DNA from: Mesaphorura yosii
Taxonomy: Eukaryota > Arthropoda > Collembola > Poduromorpha > Tullbergiidae
DNA: 64,000 nucleotides
Reading direction: 5' to 3'
Assembly: GCA_009869945.1 (NCBI GenBank)
Contig: WIXG01000142.1
Coordinates: 1 to 64,000, forward strand
Shown here: piece by piece, positions 24,801 through 37,400 of the stretch
Numbering within the stretch: position 1 is the first letter of the stretch
How the letters are laid out: the number at the start of each line of letters is the position of its first letter
Translations under genes and position numbers: made by a program
Notes under the pieces: generated by a model
What the model was told of the DNA's origin: nothing
Seen by the model: only the letters and a program-made list of their open reading frames with translations
The model's database searches: none

Positions 24801-27800
24801 GAAATAAGACAGTGCATGTGGGCTCTCTTGATTCATTGATTACTGTTATTAAGGTTTAACCCTCCTCGAAGTGTTTGTGTTTGCTTATTCTCAATTCGAA
24901 TTCGACTGCGCTGCATTGCAATGCAGTCGAGAAGATTCAAGATTCCACGCACAGTCAGTCTATCATGTAGAAAGAGACCCTGAGGTAATTTTAAAAATTA
25001 GGTACGCCGCGACTGCGACTGCAGATATGAACACTTTACTAAATTACTGACTTGTAGTGTACACACCACGTACGTGTACGCTCAACACAATCGTACAAAG
25101 GCAAACCAAAACATTCAGTTCACAGCAAACTGCAGCATTGCAGCAGTTAGAGTCGAGTTGGATTTTAGTTGACGATGGAATCTCGACTTGAATAGAAGGC
25201 CTGCTGACTGCTGACTGCTGACTGCTGTTGCTGGCATTGTGAACGTGAACTAAATCCATGCTGTCAGCTACGAGTTACCTGTGAGTGAGGTTTATTTATT
25301 GCGAATTGTGCTTGCCATTACCATTTACACCTGAGACTGAGCCGAGCCTGAAATCAGCTGCCGTGATAGTGAGACTCGCTCACCAGAACAGAAAGGCGAG
25401 ATAATTACTGTTTTGATTTCGCAGTCGAACTGTGAATTTAAATTGTGAACTTGCACTTGACCACGCTTTGAGCGAGTTAATTGTGCAAAGTGTTTCGTGT
25501 GTGCGTGCCAAGCAACATCAGCTTCGTCATTTTTGGTGTGATCGAGGTATAATTCTCAAATTAGTGAACTTACGGGCCTAAGTTTGATATCGCGTTGCCC
25601 AATTTCGCCAAGCCAATTTGTCTGGCTCATCGCGCGCTCAGATCACACGATCACGATATCGCAGTCATGAATGAAAATCATTCATGAGACGTTACTGGGT
25701 CATGTCATTCAAAAGCCGTACTGTGCCTCATCGTCCTAATCGCACAGTAACAAGAATATCATAATCGTGAGTCGTGACTGCAATCACCATGCTTGAATTG
25801 CATGCGAGTCGCCGGTGGCCAATGCCCAATGCAAGAATCTGGATTTAAATGTTCAATGGCAAATTGTAATGCAGTGCAGAAGAAAGTAGAGAATTCAGGC
25901 TGCAGGCGGCAGGCGGTTCAGAGTCAGATCTGTGAATAAGAAAAATTGTTGTCGTGCTCAGTGCAATTAATTTCATTTACACGGCACGCACGATCAGAAG
26001 GGAACGACGAAGGATTACACGGGCGAAGAATTTTGTACATGTTCATGAAAGTGAGAATCACGGTAGAGGACAACAACACAAAAACCTCCGTCATAAATAT
26101 GAAAATAACTTTATACCATAAAAGTGTCATATCTTTGCATGTGAATGTTAATTTTACAGTCACATTTCACGTACACTTACGACTTGCTTGATACTTTACG
26201 ATTATGAAGATAAAAGGATCAAAGACTCAAATGCTCATTCTCGTGCCGCATTTGTACATTTGATTAGTATGGAAGCGAGATTTCAGTATTTTCCTTAATC
26301 TGTTGCCCATTGAAGAAATGTATGCTCTGCTCCAGTCCACTGGTCCACTCATAGTTAATTCTTTAAAGCGGTTGCACTGAAGCTGAAGCTGAATTAAACG
26401 TTTCACAGTTTTACTGAAAAAGCGCTGGGCAAAGTACATCTGTCTTTGATGTTAATATCATTATTAGTACGACTCTGAATTAAATGCATTGATCGTGATA
26501 TCATCAAGTAGCTCACGCGCCGCAATAATTGTAAGTTGTACCAGTACAATACGGCACGGCTCGTATTGTTCTTGCACTCGCACAAGTAGAAACTGGGTTT
26601 CAGCGAGCACAAGACTAAATGAATGTGCATTCGCTACAGTTTAGTTATCCATTTAACCTTGTGTAAGTGGCAAGTGGTAATTGAGCGATTGAGCTATGCT
26701 CTCGTCTTGTTGAACCGGTTTGTGGAACTGAATTGCAGTGCACGCTCATCTGCACATCGATGACATATATTCCTATTAGCATTTTAAGCATATCTTTCTT
26801 ATCTCATATCAACATATCACAGCACCAACAACGAATTGTCGATTGACGTGTGTTGGGTTGGCAGTGGCAGGTCATGTTCTTTTAGCTGGGCTGCTACTGA
26901 CATTATTTATATTTGTATCGACAGGACACACTGAGCAACTTGAGTTTTGACAACGAGCTTGTCGACGGCGGAACAGTTGGATTCGAAAGTGTCTCCTCCA
27001 CTTCACCACCACAATTAACCTCACCCAAAGAAAGTGCAGCAGCAAACCACAGCGTAGTGAACAAGAGTGCAGCTGTTCCAGAGATCCAAATCAATCTTCC
27101 ACACCCAAACGGACAGCAGCAACAATTGCGGCGGCAGGGCGCAGGACCATCGAACGCTCTGAGTGTGAGTCAAACCTCAATCAAGTCGGACGACGATGGA
27201 ACGAGTTCGAGCAGTGGAATCCGAGTGCAATTTTGTGTGACTACTGCTGACATTTGCGGTTCCGACGGGAGTGCCGGCCAAGAGTTCCAACTTAACCTGC
27301 CTCCGGGAGTTTCCTATCAGGCGCCAACAGGTAAATGCTCAGTTTTTATTATTTTGCTGGCTTTGGCTGGGATTGAGGACAAGATTTGTCACCTGACTGT
27401 CTGACTCTTTTCGCTTGAATTTGACGCGACTCCTGATACTTTAAACCCTATTCTCATGCTCATTCAAAAATACTACACTATGACGAACGGAGTATTTCAC
27501 GACGGAACTGTGACACTGAAGTGGCAGTGCAATGAAAGTGACATTATTTCTTACTGAGATGTGACAAAGAAATGCGACAATATGAAACGATTCCCTTACT
27601 TTTCAATAACCCGAGTTAATCAGCTTGCCACGACTTGTGGCGAGTGGATCAGTTTTGCAGCTGTATTTTCGTATCAATAATTAGGTGTTCGTTGATGAGA
27701 TGGATGCACTCAGTCGTGCGTGCATAGTTTTGGTGGGGCTTCTCCAGCTGTGCTGCGCTACAAATATAATTTATTACAGTTACCGTGTACGTAGTGCAGT

Positions 27801-30800
27801 GTTACTCGAAGCGGCGGCCGCAGAGTACAATGGATTGAATGAATTCTTCATTCATAATGAGCATTGAAGCATGTGTTGTGCTCACGCTCACAATTAAGTT
27901 ATTAGATCATAACCTAACGCTAATTCATCTCAACGAGTTCTTTCCTGAGCGGTCAGACGATGATTTTCAAGAATGACGCCCCAATAAAATCCTAATGTTT
28001 TTTTTTACAAATGGACCAACTCATTCAATGACAAATGTAGTTTCTTGTAACAATTCGAATACAAACGTGGATTTATAGGTGTCATTTTCTGTGATTGCAG
28101 TTGATTTTCCGGCCAGTCCCAGCCAAATTAAATTTTCGCAAGGAGAATCGTTTCTGCCAAAAGAAGACACCGGTAAGTCAATTCTTTTTTTGCGTTGATA
28201 TATTTGATAATAACAGAAGGTATGGAGGCACGATGTTGTAGTGCTATTTTAGGTTTGAGTGCGTCCACGCACGGGTTGTGTAATAAATTGGGTTTTAATT
28301 AAAAAGTCACACTTGCTGAATTAACATAATCGGAGGCAGAAGCCTGCGACATGACAAAAGGGCCAACACGACGGGATGACGGTAGAAATGCAATTATTTA
28401 TTTATGTAAAATGCAAATGAGAGGAAATGAATTTCCTCCTCAAACCAAAACCATATGTTGCCGAATGCGAACAAAGTACAGCCCGGGCAGAGGCTGCTAA
28501 ATTGTAAAGTAATCAGAATATCAACAAAGTCAGCCGATGGCTAAAACCTCGTTCGCTCACGGCCCTTGTAATTTTCACCTTTGTACCAAGCCAAACCACA
28601 AAATAGGAACATCATCGTGTATCGTGCTCAGTGTTTGTATTAATTTCATCCCGTAATAAATCTCTCTTTTTGTGCAGCAGAGTTAATGAATTAAGCATCA
28701 ATTTAACAATTTAGCCATTTAGCTTCTTCAGAGTACAATGTAGAAAACAGCAGCAGAAAGTTTCTAATTTGATTTCCAACTCGAACTCGCGCTTCTTTTA
28801 AGTAAACACGATTAAAGTTGGGAATTTCGTTAATACACACTACGCGTACCCGTACGCGCGTAGGTCGATTATTAACTCAGCGTGAATACGTGAATTTGCA
28901 TTTTGCATGTGCATTTTCAGGACTCGTGAGTGAGGACGATGCCAGCTTCACGTCGTCATGTCGTGCTCATTTGGACCTGAATCTGCAGAACGGTAGTCCC
29001 GGTCGTGGCGCAGTCGGTCTTCATCTCACACGAAAGGGTAAGTACCGCCCCGCAAATAACCGACTTCGAATCTTTTATGGTAGATTGCATAATATTTTAA
29101 TTTCCCATTGTTTCACGTTTCGTTTCCTATTTTGTGCGTTTAATTTGTGTGGCTCAATTCTGCAACGTCAATTGCCCGTGCGCATTTTATAACTCACGAC
29201 TACGGAGATGATGAGATGAATGACAGCTGAACGGTCGTGAAATGCAGTTTACAATTTGTGATGCCGAATTTGTTGCATTACATTCACTTTTCTTGGCTAA
29301 AACACCAAGCAAATTAAGACTGGCTGTGGTAATAGCGTATTTCAGAGTTTCTGCCCAAATACGGCGACTGAAAAGTGCAAATTTGGTTGGGCAAGGCGAG
29401 ATTAAGAGTTAAAGCGAGTTATCGTACAAACGTTAACGCTTGCGACATGACATCGAGTGTGTTCAAACAATTATGATCAATTGTGAATTTACTCAAGATA
29501 AAATGTAGCAAGCTTCATTCTAGGCCAAAGCCAAAATTAGACACGAGACTGAGAAACTCCCATTAATTATATACGTCGTATTAACATTGTTCTACAAAAC
29601 TCCGTGGAGGGCTTAAGTGGGAAAGCCTTTCATTGTTTCTCTCTGCTGTGTTAAGTCGATTTTGAGAGTTTGACTTGCACCTTCTTTTTGTATTCGGCAA
29701 TTCATCATAATTTATTAAAATTGAAATTACGAGGGTTTTGGATTAATTTGTATGTTTCGAGAAAAGCGAAAGTCGTAGTCGGAAAGAGCCGGAACTGAAA
29801 CTGAAACTGTAAAATTGTGGAATTGGTCACACTCTTCATCGCCGAATTTAGTTTGACCTTGTTCTTTTATTTTTTAATTTTGCATGTGATTTCGTTGTTG
29901 TTGCGGTTGCTTTCCCTGCGCGGACAAATTACACATTGCGCCAGACAGCACCTTCAACCGAACTCTCACCTGTCTCCTTTTCCGACCCGAAAATGTCGGT
30001 TCCAAGCTTCCACATCACTGGCAGCGATGACTCCATCACCACGAACTACAGCCACGGCAGCAGCAATGGCACTGGCAGTGGTCCAGGCACGAATTGTCTT
30101 AGTCCCACGAACATCAAGAATGAGCCCGAAAGCCTGCTCGCCAGCAACGCCGAGAGCGGCACGGAAGAATTGGACGACTACATGGAAGACTTCTACTTGC
30201 CAATCAGCAACGAGTCTGTCATGTCACGGCAGACGTCATTTCGTCGGAAGGTGCAAAAGGAGTTGGACACAGCCGCCGCGCAGACTGCGATTCGCGAACT
30301 CAACAAGTTTGAGAAGATGCTCACGTCGTATGATGAAGAGACTGAACACGAGCTTCAGTCCGAGTCCGAGCAGGATGAGCCTAGAAACCACATCGCGTCG
30401 TCGACGCCAAAGAGCAGGCGGTCGTCAATCCCAAGCAGGGGCGATGCAGCTGAGTTGCATGACATCTACAATTTGTACGACCCAGAAAGGAGCTTAAGAC
30501 TGGAGGAGAACAGTCACCGAATAACCTTCGGACGAGGGAAGGACCAAGTCAAAGATGTGCGCAGGCTAAACAAAGTTAGGAAAGTGCTTAATTTTGATGA
30601 CGCGGCTGACGACGAAGTGTCAGCGACTGTTGGAAAGAACGGAATGGAGCCCGAGCCGGAGAGCATACTGGACATCGACTCGCTGTGCTACAACCACGCC
30701 CCGAACCTGATGGCCGAGTCACCCAAGCGTGGCAGCGGTTCCAGTGACCTTAGCGAGTTTGAGCACTTTCAGCTCAAGAACAGCTACGACGAGCCACAGT

Positions 30801-33584
30801 CGCTTCTCCTCACAACGGCCAATCTTGACGAGCTGGAGACGGGTTTCTATTTACAGAAAACGACCATTGAGAAATTGACAGACGTGTACGACCTCACAAA
30901 CTTCACGAACCTGTACACGCTGTCTGGCGAGCTTAAACACATTCTGACTCCAGGCGAAATCGAAGAAATCGTTCAAAATCGTGTGCATTTGGAGAATATC
31001 ATCGACCCGAAGGTTATGGCTGCGTTAAGCTGGTCGTTGGCTGAACCCAATATGCCGCCTGTCCCAGCGCCGACAGCCACTGTCAATGTCTCTGAGGCCA
31101 AGACAGTTCAAAGTGAAAACGATTATGCCAATGCCAATATCATTGCGAGTGAACACGCTGTTTCTGACTCCCCGCCTCCAATGATCATCGTTGATGAGTC
31201 GGACACTGCCAAACCAACTGCCGTCGGAAGCAAAAATTCGTCCATTTCAGCAGGCTTCCATTCCCAAAGCCCGTCTGTCGAATCGCTCACGAGTAACGAT
31301 AACGAGTGCGGTAGTGACTCGTCGGATGAAGTACTGTTTAAAAGTGCCAACAACGCCCGCAACAAAGACCAGTCACAGTCAAATTTTGTGCGTGGAGTTC
31401 CGGAGACGTCTTCACTGCGTCGCAAGATAAAGATCGAAGACGAGTCCATCACAAGTGGCCTGCCAACAAAGTACGTGGACGAACCAATTCCGAATCCGGC
31501 AGTCAGGAAGCTGAACGGGACGAGCAACAGTTTCTCGTTGGTTGGTAGCCATAATCGCAGCGTCAGCAGCAACGGAACCGCAGGCACTGGAAACACAAGT
31601 GCGAATAACACAGTGTGGAGGAGCTTGGAGAGCCTCGACGATTTGCACGTCGAAGACGACATTGAATCCGGGAATGAGAGCGAAAGTGCCAGTGCCAAAC
31701 CCAACCTGGTCCTCGTGCGGCGTGACTCGAAAAGATTCAAGGACTCGAAGCGTGTCGTACAGGGCCTGTTTGTTGAGAGTAAGAACGGCACCAAGAATGG
31801 GACGCTGAAACGAATCAAGGCACCGGTTCACCTCTCAGAAGATTACACACCTGGAACTGCTGCTGACCCAACAGGAGACTCTTCCCTTGAGTTTAATGCG
31901 GCGAATGTTAAAATAGAGCCTGATGACGAAGGTATTTTCGTTTTGCGTTGCTTTGCTCTTTATTTCGCCTACTTTTATGCATGTGCATGAATTGTGCACA
32001 CATTTCTTATTATTCTGCCTAGTAGCAATTTGGTTTTTGCTGTTCAGCGCTTTTAATAACCTTCCAATATTAATTCTGTGTTCTTAGCCAAGCATTTGAA
32101 CGTGTCGAAGAAGCGTATTAGTGTGGACGAGAAGATACTCAGCCTCGCATCGGAGCTGGATGACAGCTCGCAAGCAACGAATGCCGACGTGACCCAGTCG
32201 GACGTGTTTCACTCAATCATGTCGTCGCTGAAGGACGAGGATCCAACAATCAAGTCTGAATTTGACGATGACGACGACGAAGTGGATGAAATCACGCTGG
32301 ACTTGGACACCACGCCAGATGACATGGAAGATTCGATTCTGGGCAGTAAGTTTCATTATCCGCAGTCTAAACTTTTCTTTCATTCCGAAGGCAAACTCAT
32401 CCGTGCTTTCTTACGTTGCAGATATTGAAAATATTCAAATCATTCCAAACCCCAACCAAAACCGCGACAGAGGCGAGCGCCTCGACCACTCGCAGGAGGA
32501 GGAGACGTGGAGGAGTTTCCGAATTGGTGCCAACGACGTTCAGATTGACATGAAAGCAATTGAACCGTACAGACGTGTCTTATCACATGGTGGATATTTC
32601 GATGTCGAGAAAAATGTGTCAATTATTCTATTTTCTGGTTGCTATCTTCCTGATCGAAGTCGAAGAGAATACTCGCATCTCATGGATCACCTCTTCTTGT
32701 AAGTGGCGATAGCGGTCCTTAAAACACTTTTCTGAGTATAGAGTTTAATTAACCAGTTCAATTTTCATGTCAGGTATGTGCTGTCTGGTCTCGAAGAGTT
32801 GATTGCTCAAGATTACATTCTTGTCTACTTACACGGAGCAACGCCAAGGAGTTGTCAACCCACGTTCGGCTGGTTGAAACGGTGCTATCAGTTGATCGAT
32901 CGTAAGCTCAAGAAGAATCTGAAGTCACTTTACCTTGTTCATCCGACATTCTGGCTCCGAACGGTGGTTGCCTTAACTAAGCCGTTCATAAGGTGAGAAA
33001 TGAGAACGCCAATTGCCGTATTCTCTTCAGAAGAAGCTCTGGCGCAATTTGACACATTTGTCTTTTCCGCAGCTCGAAGTTCAGTCAAAAGATTCAGTTT
33101 GTGAACACGCTGTCGGAGTTGTGCCTGGAAATTCCGACTGAGCATCTCGTCATTCCAGAGAAAGTGCTACAGTAAGTCCACTTATCTTATCTTCCTTCCG
33201 AATCTCGCAACTCTTTTCTTATCTGTCGTCTGGTCCAGTAGTGGAATGAATTTTTGAGTAACTCTTTATATTTCTATTCTTTTTCATCTCCGACCCACGA
33301 ACCTACCACGTAAACGTATAAAATAAGGTTTGACGTAGAAAGATTAAAAATCATCGAAGCTAGAAAGAATAAAAATTAGAATAACAATTAATTCAGGTAA
33401 ATGGCGAAAATGCCTGAATGCTTTTTTGACGGACTTCTTTTGCAAAGTGCATGCGTGCATGATAGCCCGAGATCAAATATTTCGTGATCTGGCTGAGAAA
33501 ATTAATGCTTAATTCGCAATTGTCTGCAGGTACGACTTTGATCAGCGGATCGCGCAGCTGAAGAAGGAAGACCAACTCGCTTAA
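21835..33584 (+). CDS. BNIP2/caytaxin/PRUNE2-like protein with C-terminal BCH domain
   Basis: A 1200-residue protein in eleven coding exons: 21835-21848, 22429-22531, 26925-27330, 28101-28172, 28921-29037, 29949-31931, 32088-32345, 32422-32698, 32774-32992, 33073-33171 and 33530-33584. All junctions are in phase. The last 230 residues are a BCH (BNIP-2 and Cdc42GAP homology, CRAL-TRIO-like) domain: [63 protein letters not shown] and IPEKVL all match the family. BCH proteins bind small GTPases and their regulators and steer membrane and cytoskeletal traffic, in neurons for caytaxin. The 970-residue N-terminal part is acidic, Ser-rich and mostly disordered, as in vertebrate PRUNE2/BMCC1 rather than short BNIP2. 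The 14-base first exon (MSDER) is inferred: it joins exon 2 in frame (LDCDMSDVS), but the ATG at 22442 is an alternative start. Exon 2 to 3 spans a 4.4-kb intron. Confidence 0.88.
22998..23201 (-). CDS. FHA-domain-like terminal exon, nested in an intron
   Basis: A 67-residue exon with a good acceptor (CTTCTCTTCCTCAG) and a stop at 22998. AATAAA on the minus strand at 22914-22919 lies about 80 bases beyond the stop. [12 protein letters not shown], then [12 protein letters not shown] and EYFVFTF, fit the C-terminal half of a forkhead-associated domain (S-N-G-T-x-L-N-G, then a GD-I-x-LG strand), closest in feel to RNF8/CHFR-type FHA modules. FHA domains bind phosphothreonine. Two possible upstream exons on the same strand, 23687-23815 (starts MDVLKIRR) and 23567-23656, are in phase with each other. 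I could not connect them to this exon in phase, so the gene model is incomplete. A decayed gene is possible. Confidence 0.5.
   Translation of the reverse strand, partial: SLNRTFLNGTQLTPGQAAMLRDGDIVGLGVKNASDGEMEGSEYFVFTFRKVTDLASNLTSQLQHLLI
24757..24774. repeat. Two overlapping perfect palindromes
   Basis: GTACGGCCGTAC (24757-24768) and GTACGCGTAC (24765-24774) are both perfect palindromes and share GTAC. CG- and TACG-rich palindromes recur nearby (CACGTACGTG near 25068). Confidence 0.6.
24911..24926. repeat. 16-base perfect palindrome with TGCAATGCA core
   Basis: CTGCATTGCAATGCAG equals its own reverse complement. The TGCAT/ATGCA halves resemble POU-factor half-sites, but no function is shown. 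Confidence 0.6.
25201..25227. repeat. Heptanucleotide tandem repeat (CTGCTGA)
   Basis: Three exact CTGCTGA units followed by a partial CTGCTG copy. It is intronic, inside the BNIP2-like gene. Confidence 0.8.
25665..25687. repeat. Perfect hairpin, 10-base arms and 3-base loop
   Basis: TCATGAATGA and TCATTCATGA are exact reverse complements with AAA between them. Short and intronic; too short for a microRNA precursor. Confidence 0.6.
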
Positions 33585-34441
33585 TTCAACAAACTTAAGT
33601 CGGATTTAAGTCACAAAATGCTGTTTGCTTCAAGAAGAAAGGAGACCATTGGTTTAACACTTACTAATAAGACTGCTGAACCTTACTATATACTTTAATT
33701 AATTTTTGAGTCGTTTTAGTCATTAGAGGCGACTTTAACATCCTCTCTACATAATACTTATTAACGCTATCCCTTGCGTGCATGTACGACGACGACAGTC
33801 AAGCGACAAAGGCCAATATTCTTACGTATTTCTTACAATTGTGATTTGCATGCTTTTATGACTAACAAACAATCCTTGAAGTTAATACTTTACTTAAAGA
33901 TTTGCCCAAAAATTTAAACGCGCCCGGAATATTACAACTTTTACTTAAAAAGGTATGCCATACTTTGACGATATTTATCTACAATGTCATTTGTTTAAGA
34001 AACTCTCTTAATCGTGTGATTTCTAGCTTAATTAATTTGATGCCTATATAATTTCAGTCATGGTTACAAAGTCCAGCTTTATTATGGCTCATCTCCAATA
34101 CGCGTGCTAAAGTTATTAAAAGTATTTGAAAGTGCTGCTGGATATTTGCAGGAACGAAATGAAACAATAAAATTGAAACTGAAACTACGTGAACTTTGGC
34201 TTATTTCCTGTGTTTCTCGTTTTGAGTATGCATCACTGGCACTAAATCACTATGGTCCTGAGCTGAACACGTTGGCTTCCAATTGAAACAATTGAATTTA
34301 GAAATTGAATTACAATTTCATTTCAAGATTACCTGTCGGATTTTTCGTTGTATCCGTTGTAGGTTTACTGCAATTTTTGTATCTTATTTGTCAAAACGCA
34401 AATATATATATTAAGTTGAATAGCTAGAAGAGCTTTTCATC
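33585..34441. other. 3' UTR of the BNIP2-like gene and promoter of the WD40 gene
   Basis: No coding signal. CAATAAAATT near 34163 supplies an AATAAA signal for the upstream gene. The stretch just before 34442 is AT-rich (ATATATATATTAAG near 34401) and may hold the next promoter. Confidence 0.5.
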
Positions 34442-37400
34442 ATGACAAGGAAAAGTGCATCGAGGAAGAGCAAAGGCCATGGCAAGGCGCACCACAGTCA
34501 CAAACGAGGAAAGCAGCTTAAACTCGGGAAGGCCCAGCCGAAGAAGGCGGAGGAGACCAAAGTGGGTCTGCAGGGGTCGAGTGGGGAAGACGAGGAGGAG
34601 GAAGTCGAATTGAAGGGTCCGACCAAGTACAAGCCATCGTGGCTGAAACACGATGAGGTGCCATTTAATCCAGCAGAGCTTCCTGCGTCCGAAAAGCAGG
34701 CGGAAGAAGGAAAGCCTCCAGCAGCACAGAAGTCTGTGCCTGTTGTAGAGGAAGATCAGGACGCAGAAGCAGCGGAAGACGCCGAGGAGACTGACGATGA
34801 AGAGGACTTCCCAAAAAAGAAACCGCTCGTCCCTGTCCGAACCGTCTCTTGCGACGGGATCATTGAGACGTTTGTTGGGAAGTCTCTCCGCATTCTGCTC
34901 AAGCAGTCAAACGAGTTACGAGGCGAGCCTGCGCTACCGCCGCTTGTGCCCAGGCAAGACACCCGACCACTACCAGGAATTGAGAAGCCGAGATTCATTT
35001 GGCAGTCCGAGTCCGAAATTATGCTGAGTGCTCCGAATCGAGAAATCGAGGTTGCAAAATTCAACGACACTTCCGTTGCTGAGCCCTTATTTCGCATCTG
35101 GAGAAATCCGGAGGCTAAGGACCCGAATCTGCAGAAAAACGAAGCGGAAGAGGCCGAGGTGGAAGAAAACGAGAGCAAGTACATCGTGAACTTTGGAGGT
35201 AGAAAGGCTGAAGGAGAGCTTGACGATCTAATCAGTCTGGAAACGCTTCAACTCATTCGCCCGTGTTTCGACAAGGGACCATTGACAATGGCCGAATATT
35301 ACGCAGCCGTGGCTCAAGTTTTGCACCTGCCACCGAACATTCCGTTCCCAAAATCACTGCTCGAGATATTTGTCAAAGTCGACACGTTTGGAACGCAGAA
35401 AATTTCGTGGGACGATCTTTGTGGCTTCCTGCAACAAAAATACGCGGAGAAAGCTGAAACAGAATACAGCTCGCCGCCTGTCGATCTTCACTTGCCCAGC
35501 AAACCTTTTGAAACCCCGCACATATCTCCAGCCAGTCGTGCCTTGACCCTCCCAGATGGTGGACTACTCACATTTTCGGAGGACGGAATTGTCGCGTTAT
35601 GGACGGGCAATTTTCAAACCAGAATTTGGCGTGCACTCGTAAGCGGTCACAATAAAAGTCATGGACACAGTTTGGCGTTAGATTGTCAATATATTTCGAT
35701 TTTTTGATCAATCAGGGCAAGCCAGCCAGTTTAAGGAGTCAAACGATGGTGGACAGGAAGAGCAAATGGTTCACTGACATCGTTCTCCTTCAGCAGCTGA
35801 GTAAATATGTTGTCACAACGGGGTTAGAAATTAATTCAGTGAAGTGCTCCAATTTAGGATTAACCTGAACTTGTACTTATGCACGCAGAGAAAGGGAGCT
35901 ACAGTTCTACGACACGTCAACCTACGACCCGTACTGTCAGCTCACGCAGTTGGCATTAGTGCCAATCCGTATGGACGCCAAGATCAAGGGAAACGGTCTC
36001 GTGGTCGTGATGGGTGACATGACTGGGATTCTGTGCATTCTGGTCATTGAAAATGCCCTCGACACACTCAGAAGCTGGTCACAGCAGCGGCGAGTTAACA
36101 GTACGAACAAAATTGTCTATTTTGTCTTAGATTTTCGATGTGAATCCACATTTTCTATCAACAAATCCCTTTCGTAGGTGTTCCGACAATCAAACTTAAA
36201 GACGCAGTAGGAACCGCGCAAGGAGTTCGTTTCGTGAAGTACAAAGTTCACACGGACATGATTTCTCATGTCTTCTACGTCATCAGCATGAACCGAGTCA
36301 TCTCCTCGTCGATGGACCCAAAAGCGCCCCTGACTATGGGAAAGCTTTTCGTGACCAAGAATGCAAACGAATTGATGGAGGATCTGAGCTCAAATTATCT
36401 GGAAGGAATCACCGACATTCACTTGCCTCCACACGTTCGAAAGAGTGCGGATGAGATGAGGTTTCCAATCACGCAAGGCTGTCGGACTTTTGACGTCTGG
36501 GAAGAGAAGAGGTGGCTGGCAGCTGGCGGACTCGATCGCCTTGTCTGGGTGTGGAATCTTTATGTGCCGACACAGGTTTGCAAATGCCACGCTTAAGGAA
36601 AGGTGTGGTTAGTAAATTATGTGGTTATCTTCAACAGCCCATCGCAAAGCTTCGTGGACACAATGCTGCCATTTTTCGGGTGATTTTTGACGTCAGGAGC
36701 GAAACCTTGTTTAGTTTTTGCAACGACAAGCATATTCGAGTCTGGAGTCTGTACACAAATACATGTGAGTCATGTACTGGAAAAAATTATATGCACAGCT
36801 TGACCACATCTTCACCTCTGCTATATCGACATTTAGGCATTCATATTTTTGAGCCGAAGCTGACCAAATTGAGGGGTCCGATTTCGTACTGCTTTTTCCC
36901 AACCACGGACGCCGTGTTTGTGCAGACCTCTGTGGAAGCGTGTTACATTCGATTACGTCGTAAAGGAGATGGCACACGTGTAAGGAGCAAATCAAGACAA
37001 TTGAGCGAATTAACAATTTGCAACGAGCTGTCGAGCTGTCTACTCACAGGTCGGTCGGTCGGTCAAAGGAATGACACATGATGACCCCGTAACTGCAGTG
37101 ATTTACAATCCGCATCATGAATTCTTCATGACATGCTCGAGCGAGGACATTCTGGTTTGGGAGTGTCGCACTGGGAAGTTGGTCTCGCAATTCAACACGA
37201 TTGGCGGCGATGGATCCATGCATTTGGTACAACGAACAAGAAATTACAATACGAATTCGACCATTACTATGCATTGTTAAATTCGTCTTCTACATTTCAA
37301 ATTCCCGCACACGATTTCAGGATACGATTCAAAGCAAGCTGGAGAAGACGATGGAGGAGGAGAGCCATTTCATAATGCCAGTCACGTTTGATCACGGGCG

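Larger units (their letters stand above)
23202..26924. other. Remainder of the large BNIP2-like intron
   Basis: Beyond the candidate minus-strand exons up to 23815, no further exon is supported. The stretch is AT-rich with several perfect palindromes and hairpins, listed separately. It is a plausible place for regulatory elements of the BNIP2-like gene. Confidence 0.5.

Noticed and set aside
29817-30497. 226-codon frame overlapping the large BNIP2-like exon
   Set aside because: Arg/Ser/Thr-rich shadow in another frame of a real exon; the in-phase frame continues to the BCH domain.
31123-31818. 231-codon minus-strand frame
   Set aside because: Leu/Ser-rich antisense shadow of the same exon.
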